This document shows, piece after piece, positions 1 through 9,525 of a stretch of 64,000 nucleotides of DNA. The position numbers were made by a program, and so were the translations under genes. The DNA is from Aquimarina spinulae (GTDB lineage Bacteria > Bacteroidota > Bacteroidia > Flavobacteriales > Flavobacteriaceae). Positions within the stretch are counted from its first letter, which is position 1. Every line of letters starts with the position of its first letter. The notes below the pieces were generated by a model, which was given only the letters and a program-made list of their open reading frames with translations, was not told where the DNA came from and made no database searches. Location of the stretch: contig NZ_CALSBP010000002.1 in assembly GCF_943373825.1 (NCBI RefSeq), forward strand, positions 1,725,501-1,789,500, in the 5' to 3' direction.

Positions 1-12
1 CTAGTTTTTTCA

Positions 13-1290
13 TTATTTATTTTTTACATATTCTTTTCCATTAAATTGTAATACTGTTGTTTTAGAAGAGGTTTTACTTTCTTCATCGCATTCTCCGTTT
101 TCATCTACAAAAGTTTTACTTTCCAGAACCTTGCTTTTTACAATAATATCAAAGTATGCATTGGTTTTTTCTTCAGACATAATGAATGTATTTTTAACAC
201 TCGTAGATTCTCCCGCACATTGAGTATCCCATTCTCCACCATAATCCTCTACGTCATAATTATGCAACGCTTTTTTTAAAGTATCTCCTGACTTTACAAA
301 CAAAGAAATGGTTCTGTTACTATATGGGTTTGGTTTAGACATGCCATAATGATGTACTCGTATCCCGAATGCTCTTTTGTCTTTGGCAACAATGTATGGG
401 GCTGTATCAATTGAAATTTCTGCAAGTACTATTGCATCAGAGACCCAACCATTTGTTTCAGAACTTTCAAAGTATTTGTGCGTTATTTTCCTTGTAATAC
501 TATTTACTACTATTATGTGGCTATTTAACTCAAAATGATATTCATCATTATGATCATCTACATATTCAGGAATAACGATAATGGTTTCTTGAGGATTGTT
601 AGGCATTACTTTGGTAACTAATAAATCGGTATTAACCTTTGAAATTTCTAAATTAAGTTGTTGTATTGCGCTATCAATAAGGTTTTCTTCTTGAGAAATA
701 GGTTCTATTTTTCCATTAGCTTTTATTTGAAATGATGTTGTTTCTACTTTCTTTTCATCAATCCATAGTATGTTATTAATGGTTAGCTCGTTTTCTTCAA
801 TTTTGGATTCAATTCTCGATTGACCTTCGGCTATTTCATCATAAGAAATGACTTTAGAATCGATAATATTTCCTTCTAAATCGTAATTAATTAGTACAGA
901 TTCCATTTCGTGGTCGCCTTTCAGAGTAGTTACTACAATAGAATAAAACTCTCCTGATATTTCTACTCTATAGGAAGCTATTGCTCTATAATGATGACCT
1001 TCTTTATTAAAATCAGGATATATATTTTCTAATTTTAACGCTTTAATATTTACTTTTTTATAATCATCTTCATCAATGAAGCTGTCAAAATTTGTAGCGT
1101 CTATTAGTGGGGTTGATTTGGTTTTAATTTCGCTAATGATCTTGTTAAAGCTTATAGGACTTACTTCTTTCGTCGAATCGATTGATTCTGCAACAGCATC
1201 TTGTGCTTTTACAACGGTTTCTTCTTTTTCTTTTGCCTTTTGAGAACAAGAGATTAATACAAGTAAGACTAGAATGTATCGATTTTTCAT
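13..1290 (-). CDS. Hypothetical lipoprotein, 425 aa
   Basis: Short hydrophobic N-terminus ends in a lipobox (LISC, Cys15), followed by a Lys/Glu-rich linker, so the mature protein should be anchored to a membrane and exposed to the periplasm or surface. No family is recognised in the remaining 400 residues; the sequence is acidic, beta-rich in feel and without repeats. It is the last gene of a minus-strand run of small envelope proteins (1329-1670 and 1686-2534 lie just upstream with short gaps), so it is probably co-transcribed with them. Function unknown. Confidence 0.75.
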   Translation of the reverse strand: MKNRYILVLLVLISCSQKAKEKEETVVKAQDAVAESIDSTKEVSPISFNKIISEIKTKSTPLIDATNFDSFIDEDDYKKVNIKALKLENIYPDFNKEGHHYRAIASYRVEISGEFYSIVVTTLKGDHEMESVLINYDLEGNIIDSKVISYDEIAEGQSRIESKIEENELTINNILWIDEKKVETTSFQIKANGKIEPISQEENLIDSAIQQLNLEISKVNTDLLVTKVMPNNPQETIIVIPEYVDDHNDEYHFELNSHIIVVNSITRKITHKYFESSETNGWVSDAIVLAEISIDTAPYIVAKDKRAFGIRVHHYGMSKPNPYSNRTISLFVKSGDTLKKALHNYDVEDYGGEWDTQCAGESTSVKNTFIMSEEKTNAYFDIIVKSKVLESKTFVDENGECDEESKTSSKTTVLQFNGKEYVKNK

Positions 1291-1328
1291 TTTTTTACTT
1301 TTTTCAATTATTTGGAGGGTTCTTTTTT

Positions 1329-1670
1329 CTAAATAACATCAACAACCTTCTCTAATACATAATGTATTACTGCCACAACCATAGTAATACCAATAAGAAA
1401 CATAAACCGAGTAATTGTTGCTTGTATATTGTTTTTTAATTTCTTTTTAAGGTAAAAAACATCCAATAGAATAAACAAAAGGGCGATTACACCTCCAATG
1501 CTTCCGCCTATATGAAGTAGGCCTAAATTGTAAAAAATATGGAGCAGATACCATAGACCATCCGAAGATACTTTGTTGGGACCTAAAAGAATACGCATAT
1601 AAACTATTCCCAGTATAAGTGATACTGCAATCCATATTAAGTAGGTTAAAACTTGTTTTAAGGCTTTCAT
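1329..1670 (-). CDS. Small inner-membrane protein, 113 aa
   Basis: Three hydrophobic segments are visible (about residues 7-29, 40-70 and 88-108), separated by a short basic stretch with KKKLKNN. No enzyme motif is seen. It lies between two lipoprotein genes on the same strand with gaps of 38 and 15 bases, which suggests one operon. Real coding is supported by the length of the open frame and the membrane pattern; function is unknown. Confidence 0.65.
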   Translation of the reverse strand: MKALKQVLTYLIWIAVSLILGIVYMRILLGPNKVSSDGLWYLLHIFYNLGLLHIGGSIGGVIALLFILLDVFYLKKKLKNNIQATITRFMFLIGITMVVAVIHYVLEKVVDVI

Positions 1671-1685
1671 AGTTTTGCTTTAGGT

Positions 1686-2534
1686 TTACTCTTTATTCAA
1701 TAACTCCATAAGATTATATTTTTTATTTAAACCAGGAAGTGCAGTCTTACCTAAATTAGTTTGTATTTCAGAAATACAAACGTCATCGTATTTACTTCCT
1801 TTGTAAAAGCTTATTGGTTCTAATGTAATTATATCGTTAGTTTTAAAAATTGCATTCACTTTAAATTCTTGCACTAAAGGTTTATCCATCAAAACTACTG
1901 TTTCTACATATTTATGATTAACATATACTTTTATTTCTTTAACTCTTGTGTTCTCATAAAAAAGCGCTTTTGATTTCACGTACCCATTAATTAAACTTAG
2001 TTTTATGGGATTCATAATAACCTCATTTGGATTCAGCAATTTTTTGTTTGAATACCTACCACTTAAAAAAGATTTACCCAGGTCTAATTGTATATTTATT
2101 TTGACTTTGGTATTAGGTTTAAAAACATAAGCTGTTGAATAATCGGTATCCGAAATATTTGTAATCAGATATTTTTCATTCTTAAAGTTGGAACTAATTT
2201 TATAAAACAAATTCTCGGTAAAAGTTAGGTCTGTATTTGAACAACATCTTCCAAATAATTTATCAGACCAGGCACTATGCTCTTCAATCAACTCTTGTTT
2301 ATAGTAATCGAAAATCGTGGGCAACTCATCATCTATATACTGTTTTATTTCTTTAATGCTTACAGAATCAATTGTAGCTAAGGTTACTTCTTGTTTTTCA
2401 TCCAATTCTGAAGTGATTATATGATCGCTTGTATCTATTTTGATAGTGTTAACAACTAGTACATCGGCACTTTTCTTTTTATTCGAATTACAAGCAATAC
2501 ATACTAACAATAAGATTATCAATTTTATTTTCAT
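1686..2534 (-). CDS. Lipoprotein with NADase-type glycan-binding-like domain
   Basis: The N-terminus has a lipobox (CIAC, Cys15). Residues from about 100 to 270 follow the pattern of the discoidin-like domain often called NADase-type glycan-binding: a TAYVF-like strand, an INGY motif, a 'YENTRVKEIKVYVN' stretch and a C-terminal 'YDDVCISEI' signature. Family members are exported proteins thought to bind carbohydrate; the ligand here is unknown. It is probably in an operon with the two genes downstream. Confidence 0.65.
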   Translation of the reverse strand: MKIKLIILLLVCIACNSNKKKSADVLVVNTIKIDTSDHIITSELDEKQEVTLATIDSVSIKEIKQYIDDELPTIFDYYKQELIEEHSAWSDKLFGRCCSNTDLTFTENLFYKISSNFKNEKYLITNISDTDYSTAYVFKPNTKVKINIQLDLGKSFLSGRYSNKKLLNPNEVIMNPIKLSLINGYVKSKALFYENTRVKEIKVYVNHKYVETVVLMDKPLVQEFKVNAIFKTNDIITLEPISFYKGSKYDDVCISEIQTNLGKTALPGLNKKYNLMELLNKE

Positions 2535-2591
2535 TCGAATGGATTCAATAGATTTGTATACTTAGTAAGTTAGTATAAAAAATGAACATAC

Positions 2592-2978
2592 TTACATAGC
2601 GGCTTTACTAATCACTGTTTCCAATTCTTGAAAAGCTTTTTCCTGAGCAGGAGCTAGTACTGTTTCCATTATTTTTCCTGCAATTATTTCAATTATATTT
2701 CTTCTTGCTTTAACACTTTTTCCAAAATAAGCATTCATGAGTGAACTTGGTATGATATGATTTATTTTTATTGTATTTTCTTTTGCAAAATATAGCTTTA
2801 CTGCATGCATTGCACTTTTTTTAAGAACAATACATTGCGCCATTTGCCCGTTGGCATCTGTTCTAACTTCCCAGTTATCATAGTTTTTATAACATTCGAA
2901 AGAAGAAGCTGTTTTTAAAAAATCATAAAGTGTATCTAACGAATTGTATTGATCTTTAACTGTAATTATTTTTTCCAT
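2592..2978 (-). CDS. Hypothetical protein, 128 aa
   Basis: There is no signal peptide or membrane segment, so it should be cytoplasmic. The N-terminal half looks like a small alpha/beta fold (DTLYDFLKTA, then strands), and the C-terminal third is predicted helical with alternating Glu/Ala/Lys. No family recognised. It sits between lipoprotein genes on the same strand with gaps of 57 bases upstream and 36 downstream. Confidence 0.6.
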   Translation of the reverse strand: MEKIITVKDQYNSLDTLYDFLKTASSFECYKNYDNWEVRTDANGQMAQCIVLKKSAMHAVKLYFAKENTIKINHIIPSSLMNAYFGKSVKARRNIIEIIAGKIMETVLAPAQEKAFQELETVISKAAM

Positions 2979-3014
2979 TGGTTTAATTTTTTTGGTTTTA
3001 GGTAATTCTAAATA

Positions 3015-3581
3015 TTAATAATCCATTTCAATAAGGTTACCATCTAACTTATAATTAAAAGTAAAAGTGGTCCCACCGCTTTCTGGTTTCAACATTACTA
3101 CATACTCAGCTTTGGTTATGTCTCCATTTTCTGGGAATTTTATAAATGCTATATGTAAAACTGGGTTTTTAATACTCTTTTCGGTTTTTAGTTGTACACT
3201 AGATTTTTCTACTAATTCTCCTAATTTTGAGAGACTAATCTTTTCGTTTAACTGAAACATAAAGTCTGCTGCCTTACTACCATCAGGAACTTCGAGAGTG
3301 ATTTCTGAAGTTTGTCTCCAAGAATCCTGAGATAAAAGCCATTCTCCCATTTTTAAAGATTCTGGCGCTTCTGTAACAGTAACTCCAATAGAATTTCCTA
3401 GAGATTCGTTATAAATAATATTCAATTTCGTGAAATAGGCATTTTCACCAAACTTGCTTTTTATTTCCTTTTCTATGGCTTCAAATCCTTGTGCATTGGC
3501 CGGTTCCTTACTAATTCTGCCACTACAAGAGATTAGCATAATTAATACTGTTACTATTACTGTAAATTTTAATACTTTCAT
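3015..3581 (-). CDS. Hypothetical lipoprotein, 188 aa
   Basis: Lipobox LISC (Cys19) after a 15-residue hydrophobic stretch. The mature part is about 165 residues of mixed alpha/beta character with no recognised motif. It is the first gene of the minus-strand run 3581-13 and is separated by 136 bases from the LytTR regulator gene, which is read in the same direction. Confidence 0.65.
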   Translation of the reverse strand: MKVLKFTVIVTVLIMLISCSGRISKEPANAQGFEAIEKEIKSKFGENAYFTKLNIIYNESLGNSIGVTVTEAPESLKMGEWLLSQDSWRQTSEITLEVPDGSKAADFMFQLNEKISLSKLGELVEKSSVQLKTEKSIKNPVLHIAFIKFPENGDITKAEYVVMLKPESGGTTFTFNYKLDGNLIEMDY

Positions 3582-3717
3582 TTTTAGCGTGTTTTTAGTT
3601 CATTTCAACACGATAAAAGTATATAGTACAAGTGGAGTAGGAAATAGGAAATCTATTTCTGAAGTTTTAGAATACATAAGTGCGGTACTTCAAAAAATAT
3701 CCGTAACAGAAAGAGGT

Positions 3718-4455
3718 TTAATTGTTATTCCAATTTAAAAAAGTGTTTACGAAGTGTTCCTTTTTTCGGGAAGATACAGGTATTTTTTTACCATTCTTTA
3801 AATAAATAACACCAGATTTATCATACTTATCTATAAATTTTAAGTTGACCATAAATGATTGGTGCGGCCGTGTAAAATTGGCTTTAGAAAGGCGTTCTTC
3901 AAATTCCTTTAAGGTTTTTGAAACCATATATTTTTTACTATCACTACAATGAAAAGTCGTATAGCCTTTGTCTGACTCACAAAATAGTAATTCATTTAAA
4001 TCTATAACCTGAAAACTATCATGAAGCGATAATATTAATGTAGAGTCTTCATTATTCCATACCTCTTTTACCGTTTTTATTTGCTTTTTTTGTTCTGTTA
4101 TCGGTAATGCAATGACTTTTTGTAATGCTATTTGTAATTCATCTATATCTACAGGTTTTAATAGATAATCTACCGCACCAATTTTTAAAGCTTGTAACGC
4201 ATGCTCTTCATAGGCCGTAATAAAGATCACTTTAAAATTTAGATTTTCTGTCTGCTTTAAAAAATCAAACCCAGTACCGTCGGTAAGATTTATATCTAAA
4301 AAAATCAATTCTGGTTTACAGGCGTTTGCTACAACAACAGCATCTTTTACCGATTCACATTCTCCTATTACTTCTATCTCGGCATCTATTAATTGTAATA
4401 GATTAAGTAAGCCTTTTCTAATGTATTCCTTATCTTCTACTATTACTGTTTTCAT
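3718..4455 (-). CDS. LytTR-family response regulator
   Basis: An N-terminal receiver domain (residues 1-120) carries the acidic pair ED7-8, the phosphoacceptor Asp54 (FLDINL) and a conserved Lys near 103 (LLKP). A C-terminal LytTR DNA-binding domain spans about 140-240 and includes the family pattern RPHQSFMVN. Its start codon shares one base with the stop of the kinase gene at 4455 (TAATG), so the two are translationally coupled and form a cognate pair. The regulator should bind DNA after phosphotransfer; targets are not visible. Confidence 0.93.
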   Translation of the reverse strand: MKTVIVEDKEYIRKGLLNLLQLIDAEIEVIGECESVKDAVVVANACKPELIFLDINLTDGTGFDFLKQTENLNFKVIFITAYEEHALQALKIGAVDYLLKPVDIDELQIALQKVIALPITEQKKQIKTVKEVWNNEDSTLILSLHDSFQVIDLNELLFCESDKGYTTFHCSDSKKYMVSKTLKEFEERLSKANFTRPHQSFMVNLKFIDKYDKSGVIYLKNGKKIPVSSRKKEHFVNTFLNWNNN

Positions 4456-6644
4456 TATACTTCCTGTATTTTATAAGGGATGATCAAAGTGACTAGTGTT
4501 CCTTGCTCGTTATATTTCTTTCTATCTTCAACAGAAATCGAGCTTTTCATTTTAAAATCTTTAGATAATATTTTTAATCGCTCAGAAGTTATCGTTGTAG
4601 ATAATGATTTTTTATTACCCTTTTTATTTTCTTTTTGAGAGTCAACCCCAATACCATTATCTGTAATGGTACAAATCAAATTTTTATTTGAATAAGACAG
4701 GTAAACATCAATTATCCTATTTTCTTTTTGATTTACAAATGCATGCTCTATAGCGTTTTCAACAAATGGCTGAATAAGCATAGGAGGTATTTTAAACACA
4801 GACACGTCTATAGTGTCCTCTACAAAAACAGTGTATTGATAGGTTTTGTTTTCTAAATTCTGAAGTGCTAAATAGCTTTTTATAGCTGTTAATTCTTGAG
4901 AAAGCAACACTATTTTGTCTCTAGAGTTTTCTAAAATAATACGAAGTAATTTTGAAAACTTTGACAAATAGGAAACAGACTTTTTTTCTTCTTTATTCAA
5001 TATCATTCCTTGTAATACAGAAAGTGAATTAAATATAAAGTGAGGGGTCATCTGTGAGCGCAGCAATTTCTGTTCTATGATTATATTTTGAGTTTTAGAT
5101 TTTTCATTCCTTAATTTTAAAAAGAAAATTGTTGCTCCTAAAATTAAAGTTGTAACTAAAAAAGCAATCACACCAAGTAATAAATTTCGTTGTGACCTCT
5201 CTAAGTTATTGGTTGTAGTTTTAACCGTTTGTGTAAGTCTTAGTTCTCTTTTCTCTGCAGATTCTAACTCATTTTTGTACTTATATTCATACTCTACTTC
5301 TGTAATTTTCTGAATATTTTCTCTATTAAAAAGACTGTCGTTCAATATTTTTAATTGCTGATTACTTAAAAGAGCTTTTTTGTGTTCTCCTAATTCATTG
5401 TTTATTTTGGAAAGCAATTCATAGGCATCACGTCGGTGTTTTAAAAGTTTATATGTATTTGCCAATTGAGCCCCTTTTTCAGCATTAATTAATGCCAGGT
5501 TGTATTTTTTCATATAGTAATATGCACATGCCATACCTATATGAGATTCTACTAATTCGTATTGTTTTTGATTAACAGAAGTAATTTTATTCGCTTCTTT
5601 AAAGCTAGCTAAAGCTTCAGAATATTTTTTAATACCCAAATACCCAAAACCTAAACCATTAAGACTAATCGCTAAATGTTCGTCATCCTTAATTTTTCTA
5701 CTAAGGGTAATTGTTTCCTTAAAATAAGAGATAGCATTAGCAAATTCTTTCTTATCGATATAGATCCCTCCAATATTATTTTTTATCGCAGTACTACTTT
5801 TACTATTGTGATTAGCCTGTTTAATAGCTAAAGCTTTTTTATAAAAATCTAGTGCTTTTTCATAAAGCTGTTGTTGTCTATAAATATTTCCGATATTATT
5901 TAATGACTGAAAAACACCAATGGAATCTTTAGATTTTTTGGCAATGTCTAATGATTTATGGTTGTATTCTATTGCCAGAGGATAATTACCTTGATCAAGA
6001 TACACTATAGCCATTGAATTCCAACAGCTAAGTATACCATATTCATTATTATTGCTTGTATATGTTTTTAATGCCTTTTTAAAATTTACTAAAGCTTCTT
6101 TATGTTTTCCCATACCAGAGTAAATACCACCAATATTATAGAGGTAATTAGGCATATTCTTTTTCACTCCCAGTTTCTGATCAATTGCTAAAGCTTTTTT
6201 ATAATATTTTAGAGCGAGTTTTTGATTACCCTTGTATTTATTTAGAACTCCCAAGGCATTATTACAACCTGCTAATCCTTTTAAATCATCTATAGATGTA
6301 TATAGTTCTATTGCTTTTTCATAATTAACAATAGAAGTTTTAAAATTAGCTTGTTCCATATAAGTAATCCCTTTCATATAAAAACTGCGGGCTTTTCCTT
6401 TTACGGATTTTATTTCATCGGCAAGCTTTCCTGCTTGTTCGGCATATGCTAATGATTGAGGAGGATTATTTCTATAGTGATAATAAGCTAAATGATTGAG
6501 GATTTTTACTCTAACAGTATCTTTTTTGGTATAAATTTTTAATTCTTTTTTTAAACTGTCTATCTTTTTATTCTGAGATAAAACAGTTACAGAAAAAGAC
6601 AAGAAACATAATAAGCAAATAATAGATGTATTTATTATTTTCAT
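4455..6644 (-). CDS. TPR-containing LytS-type sensor histidine kinase
   Basis: A signal-peptide-like N-terminus is followed by about ten tetratricopeptide repeats (residues 40-430; many A-x-x-Y-Y-K-K-A-L units), a coiled segment, one transmembrane helix near 485-507, a His_kinase domain with phosphoacceptor His535 in PHFIFNSL, and a GHKL ATPase domain with an N-box near NAIEHAF and a DNGIGVD G1 box. The TPR part is probably periplasmic. Coupled to the LytTR regulator downstream. This architecture is common in Flavobacteriaceae. Confidence 0.92.
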   Translation of the reverse strand: MKIINTSIICLLCFLSFSVTVLSQNKKIDSLKKELKIYTKKDTVRVKILNHLAYYHYRNNPPQSLAYAEQAGKLADEIKSVKGKARSFYMKGITYMEQANFKTSIVNYEKAIELYTSIDDLKGLAGCNNALGVLNKYKGNQKLALKYYKKALAIDQKLGVKKNMPNYLYNIGGIYSGMGKHKEALVNFKKALKTYTSNNNEYGILSCWNSMAIVYLDQGNYPLAIEYNHKSLDIAKKSKDSIGVFQSLNNIGNIYRQQQLYEKALDFYKKALAIKQANHNSKSSTAIKNNIGGIYIDKKEFANAISYFKETITLSRKIKDDEHLAISLNGLGFGYLGIKKYSEALASFKEANKITSVNQKQYELVESHIGMACAYYYMKKYNLALINAEKGAQLANTYKLLKHRRDAYELLSKINNELGEHKKALLSNQQLKILNDSLFNRENIQKITEVEYEYKYKNELESAEKRELRLTQTVKTTTNNLERSQRNLLLGVIAFLVTTLILGATIFFLKLRNEKSKTQNIIIEQKLLRSQMTPHFIFNSLSVLQGMILNKEEKKSVSYLSKFSKLLRIILENSRDKIVLLSQELTAIKSYLALQNLENKTYQYTVFVEDTIDVSVFKIPPMLIQPFVENAIEHAFVNQKENRIIDVYLSYSNKNLICTITDNGIGVDSQKENKKGNKKSLSTTITSERLKILSKDFKMKSSISVEDRKKYNEQGTLVTLIIPYKIQEV

Positions 6645-7115
6645 AAAATAAAGAACGGTTATTAAAATTTTAAATCAAAAAAATAGGGAATTATTCTACT
6701 CGATCTTGCTTTGTAGATTTTGATAAAAACACTAAAAAAAGAATTTGTATTAAGGTAAAGAAGAAAAAACGTTTATACATAATAGCAGGAACAGGAGTAA
6801 TTCCTTCACTACGCTTCGTCGTTGGTCTTTAAGAAAGGCATACACAATACCTGTCGTTTTTACAACTGGTTTTCTTCGTAGCACCCGAGCAACATCTTAT
6901 CGAACTTTTGGATTACTCATTCTAAATTAATTCTCTCAAAAACCAATTGATTTACAAAAATTATGTAAAACAGATTTTTTTGCTTTTTTACTAGCAAATT
7001 TATTTAATCAAATCTTCCAATCCTAAATTGTCCTATCTATTGGGAAGAGGTCACACCTTGATCTAAGGGACGAGAATTTTAGAGAATATTCACAATTAAC
7101 ATTAAACTTTCTTAT
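6645..7115. other. Intergenic region between divergent genes
   Basis: No open frame here looks coding. The region holds the degenerate tRNA-tail repeat at 6780-6833; the operator and promoter of the TonB receptor gene follow at 7116-7153. The upstream part should carry the promoter of the TPR kinase gene, but I could not identify it with confidence. Confidence 0.4.
6780..6833 (-). repeat. Degenerate tRNA-fMet tail repeat, copy 1
   Basis: The first 18 or so bases resemble the 3' end of the initiator tRNA (compare 58238-58256), and the following 35 bases match the sequence after the same tail at 36962-37014. The two copies agree at roughly 44 of 53 positions. This looks like an eroded scar of an integration or duplication event at a tRNA-fMet gene, or a dispersed repeat that includes the tRNA tail. 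Confidence 0.55.
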
Positions 7116-7153
7116 TGCAATAGTGTTGCATTAAATGTTTTTTTTTAAATTCG
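7116..7153 (+). promoter_or_regulatory. Zur-like operator overlapping TonB receptor promoter
   Basis: A perfect 15-base palindrome, TGCAATAGTGTTGCA (7116-7130), covers the TTG of a Bacteroidota promoter (TTG 7126-7128, 17-base spacer, TAAATTCG 7146-7153, one mismatch to TAnnTTTG). The same operator core (GCAA-N5-TTGCATT) and the same placement occur at 27779. A repressor bound here would block the -33 box. Identity of the regulator as Zur is inferred from the regulated genes. Confidence 0.6.
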
Positions 7154-7171
7154 TCCACTAAATAATCATAA

Positions 7172-9391
7172 ATGAAGCTACTTTTTTTTACCATTTCATT
7201 CTTACTGCTACATTATTCAATATATGCTCAAGTCTTAACCGGTACTGTGGTAAATCAAAATCAGCAAGCAATTAAGGAAGCTAATATCTTAAACAAAACA
7301 ACAAATGAACACACTCATACGAATACCCATGGTAGTTTTAGTTTAAAAAATATCTCTGTCGGTGACATTCTAAAGTTTTCACGTTTGGGATACCAAAGTG
7401 AAGAAGTAACGATCAAAGATTTAAGCACATCTTTGATTATTGTATTGTATCCAGAATCTATTAATTTAGATGAAGTAATTATTTCTTCAGAAGTTAATAC
7501 ACTTCAATTAATTACAGATGTAGATATACAAACCAACCCAGTAAATTCTTCCCAAGATATTTTGAGAAAAGTTCCTGGATTATTTATAGGGCAACATGCC
7601 GGAGGAGGAAAAGCAGAACAAATCTTTTTACGTGGTTTTGACATTGATCATGGTACTGATATTAACCTGACTGTTGATGGACTTCCTGTAAATATGGTGT
7701 CCCATGCTCACGGACAAGGATATGCTGATTTACACTTCGTAATTCCCGAAACTATTGATAGAGTAGATTTTGGGAAAGGGGTATATTATGAGGACAAGGG
7801 TAACTTTGCTACCGCTGGTTATGTAGACTTTAAAACCAAAGAAAACCTGAATACGAGTATGATCAAACTAGAGGCAGGGCAGTTTGACACGTATCGTCTT
7901 TTGGGGATGTTTAATATTATGAGTACTGCACAACACAATGCTTATGTAGCATCAGAATATTTATCTACTGATAGTTTTTTTGACAGTCCGCAAAACTTTA
8001 ATCGGATTAACATTTTAGGAAAATATACTGGTTTTATTACCGATAGCGATAAGCTTGGTGTTACTGTTTCTAACTTTAGCAGTAAATGGGATGCATCAGG
8101 ACAAATACCACAGCGAGCAGTCGATAGTGATTTGATTTCGCGATTTGGCGCTATTGATGATACAGAAGGAGGCAATACGTCAAGGACTAATTTTTTAGTA
8201 AACTATGATAAGATTATTAATGAAAAATCAACCTTAAAAAATAGTGTTTATTGGAGCGCCTATGATTTTGAACTCTATTCTAACTTTACTTTTTTATTAG
8301 AGGATCCTATTAATGGGGATCAGATTAGACAAAAGGAAGGTAGAACAATTTTTGGATTGAATAGTGAGTACCAAAAAGCATTTTCTGGTAATAAAGTGGA
8401 AGGAACTTGGCAAGCAGGGATTAGTCTTAGGAATGATCAAAGTAAAGACAATGAATTGTCTCGTTCACGTAACAGAATAGAAACCTTACAACAGATTCAG
8501 TTTGGAGATATTAACGAAACCAATTTTGGAGCTTACCTTGGGGCAAACATTCACTTGAATAAGTGGACATTCAACCCTTCTATAAGAGTGGATTATTTTG
8601 ATTTTCAGTATAACGATGCGTTATTAGGGCTTTATAAAACTCAGGAAGAGACAGAAGCTACCATTAGCCCTAAACTGAATATTTTTTATAATGCTTCAAA
8701 TGAATTACAGGTGTACGCAAAAGCCGGAAAAGGCTTTCACTCCAATGATTCGAGGGTTGTAGTTGCCCGAGAAGGCGAAACGATATTACCATCAGCTTTA
8801 GGAACTGATATAGGATTTGTTTGGAAGCCCACTTCTAAGATGCTTTTCAATCTTGCTTATTGGTATTTATATTTAGAACAAGAATTTGTATATGTAGGGG
8901 ACGCAGGGATCGTAGAACCTAGTGGAGAAACAAGACGTCAAGGAATCGATCTCAGTTACCGATACCAGATTTTCCCTTGGTTGTTTTGTAATTTAGATGC
9001 CAATTATACACAAGCTAGGTCTATTGATGGGCCTTCAGATGCAGATTACATCCCCTTAGCAGCAGATTTTACTTTGATAGGTGGATTTAATGTTCTCCAT
9101 AAATCAGGTTTTTTTGGGAGTGTCAATATTCGGCATCTAAATGATCGTCCTGCCAATGAAGATAACAGTATTGTAGCAGAGGGATATACTATCACGGATC
9201 TAAATGTAGGGTATAAATGGAAAAAAATGAGTTTGGGTATTCAAATACAAAACCTATTTGATCAAGATTGGAACGAAACTCAGTTCGCTACTGAATCGCG
9301 CTTGGCTGGCGAACCTCAATCTGTTGAAGAAATCCATTTTACCCCGGGGACACCTTTCTTTTTGAAAACAACAGTACAGTATAATTTTTAA
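7172..9391 (+). CDS. TonB-dependent receptor, probable metal uptake
   Basis: The protein has a signal peptide (1-19), a carboxypeptidase-regulatory-like domain (about 21-90), a plug domain (about 105-215) with the stretch LRGFDIDHG and the His-rich SHAHGQG, and a 22-strand-type barrel ending in aromatic Phe (VQYNF). It should import a ligand across the outer membrane using TonB energy. The substrate is not proven, but the operator it shares with the merC/folE/ABC locus and the nearby COG0523 GTPase suggest zinc or a zinc chelate. Transcription should start about 12 bases before the ATG. Confidence 0.9.
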   Translation: MKLLFFTISFLLLHYSIYAQVLTGTVVNQNQQAIKEANILNKTTNEHTHTNTHGSFSLKNISVGDILKFSRLGYQSEEVTIKDLSTSLIIVLYPESINLDEVIISSEVNTLQLITDVDIQTNPVNSSQDILRKVPGLFIGQHAGGGKAEQIFLRGFDIDHGTDINLTVDGLPVNMVSHAHGQGYADLHFVIPETIDRVDFGKGVYYEDKGNFATAGYVDFKTKENLNTSMIKLEAGQFDTYRLLGMFNIMSTAQHNAYVASEYLSTDSFFDSPQNFNRINILGKYTGFITDSDKLGVTVSNFSSKWDASGQIPQRAVDSDLISRFGAIDDTEGGNTSRTNFLVNYDKIINEKSTLKNSVYWSAYDFELYSNFTFLLEDPINGDQIRQKEGRTIFGLNSEYQKAFSGNKVEGTWQAGISLRNDQSKDNELSRSRNRIETLQQIQFGDINETNFGAYLGANIHLNKWTFNPSIRVDYFDFQYNDALLGLYKTQEETEATISPKLNIFYNASNELQVYAKAGKGFHSNDSRVVVAREGETILPSALGTDIGFVWKPTSKMLFNLAYWYLYLEQEFVYVGDAGIVEPSGETRRQGIDLSYRYQIFPWLFCNLDANYTQARSIDGPSDADYIPLAADFTLIGGFNVLHKSGFFGSVNIRHLNDRPANEDNSIVAEGYTITDLNVGYKWKKMSLGIQIQNLFDQDWNETQFATESRLAGEPQSVEEIHFTPGTPFFLKTTVQYNF

Positions 9392-9525
9392 AAAGAATTC
9401 TGAAACTAATGAAATGAGCTCAATAAAGCCTCTATTTTATAACTATATGTTTTGCTATAGAGAGCGGTTATCAATATAATATCTAACATACAACTATATT
9501 TATAAAGTCATAAATAAAACCAAAA

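Noticed and set aside
3454..3738. 94-codon plus-strand frame across the 3015-3581 gene and the gap
   Set aside because: It is antisense to a good lipoprotein gene for half its length and has no recognisable feature.
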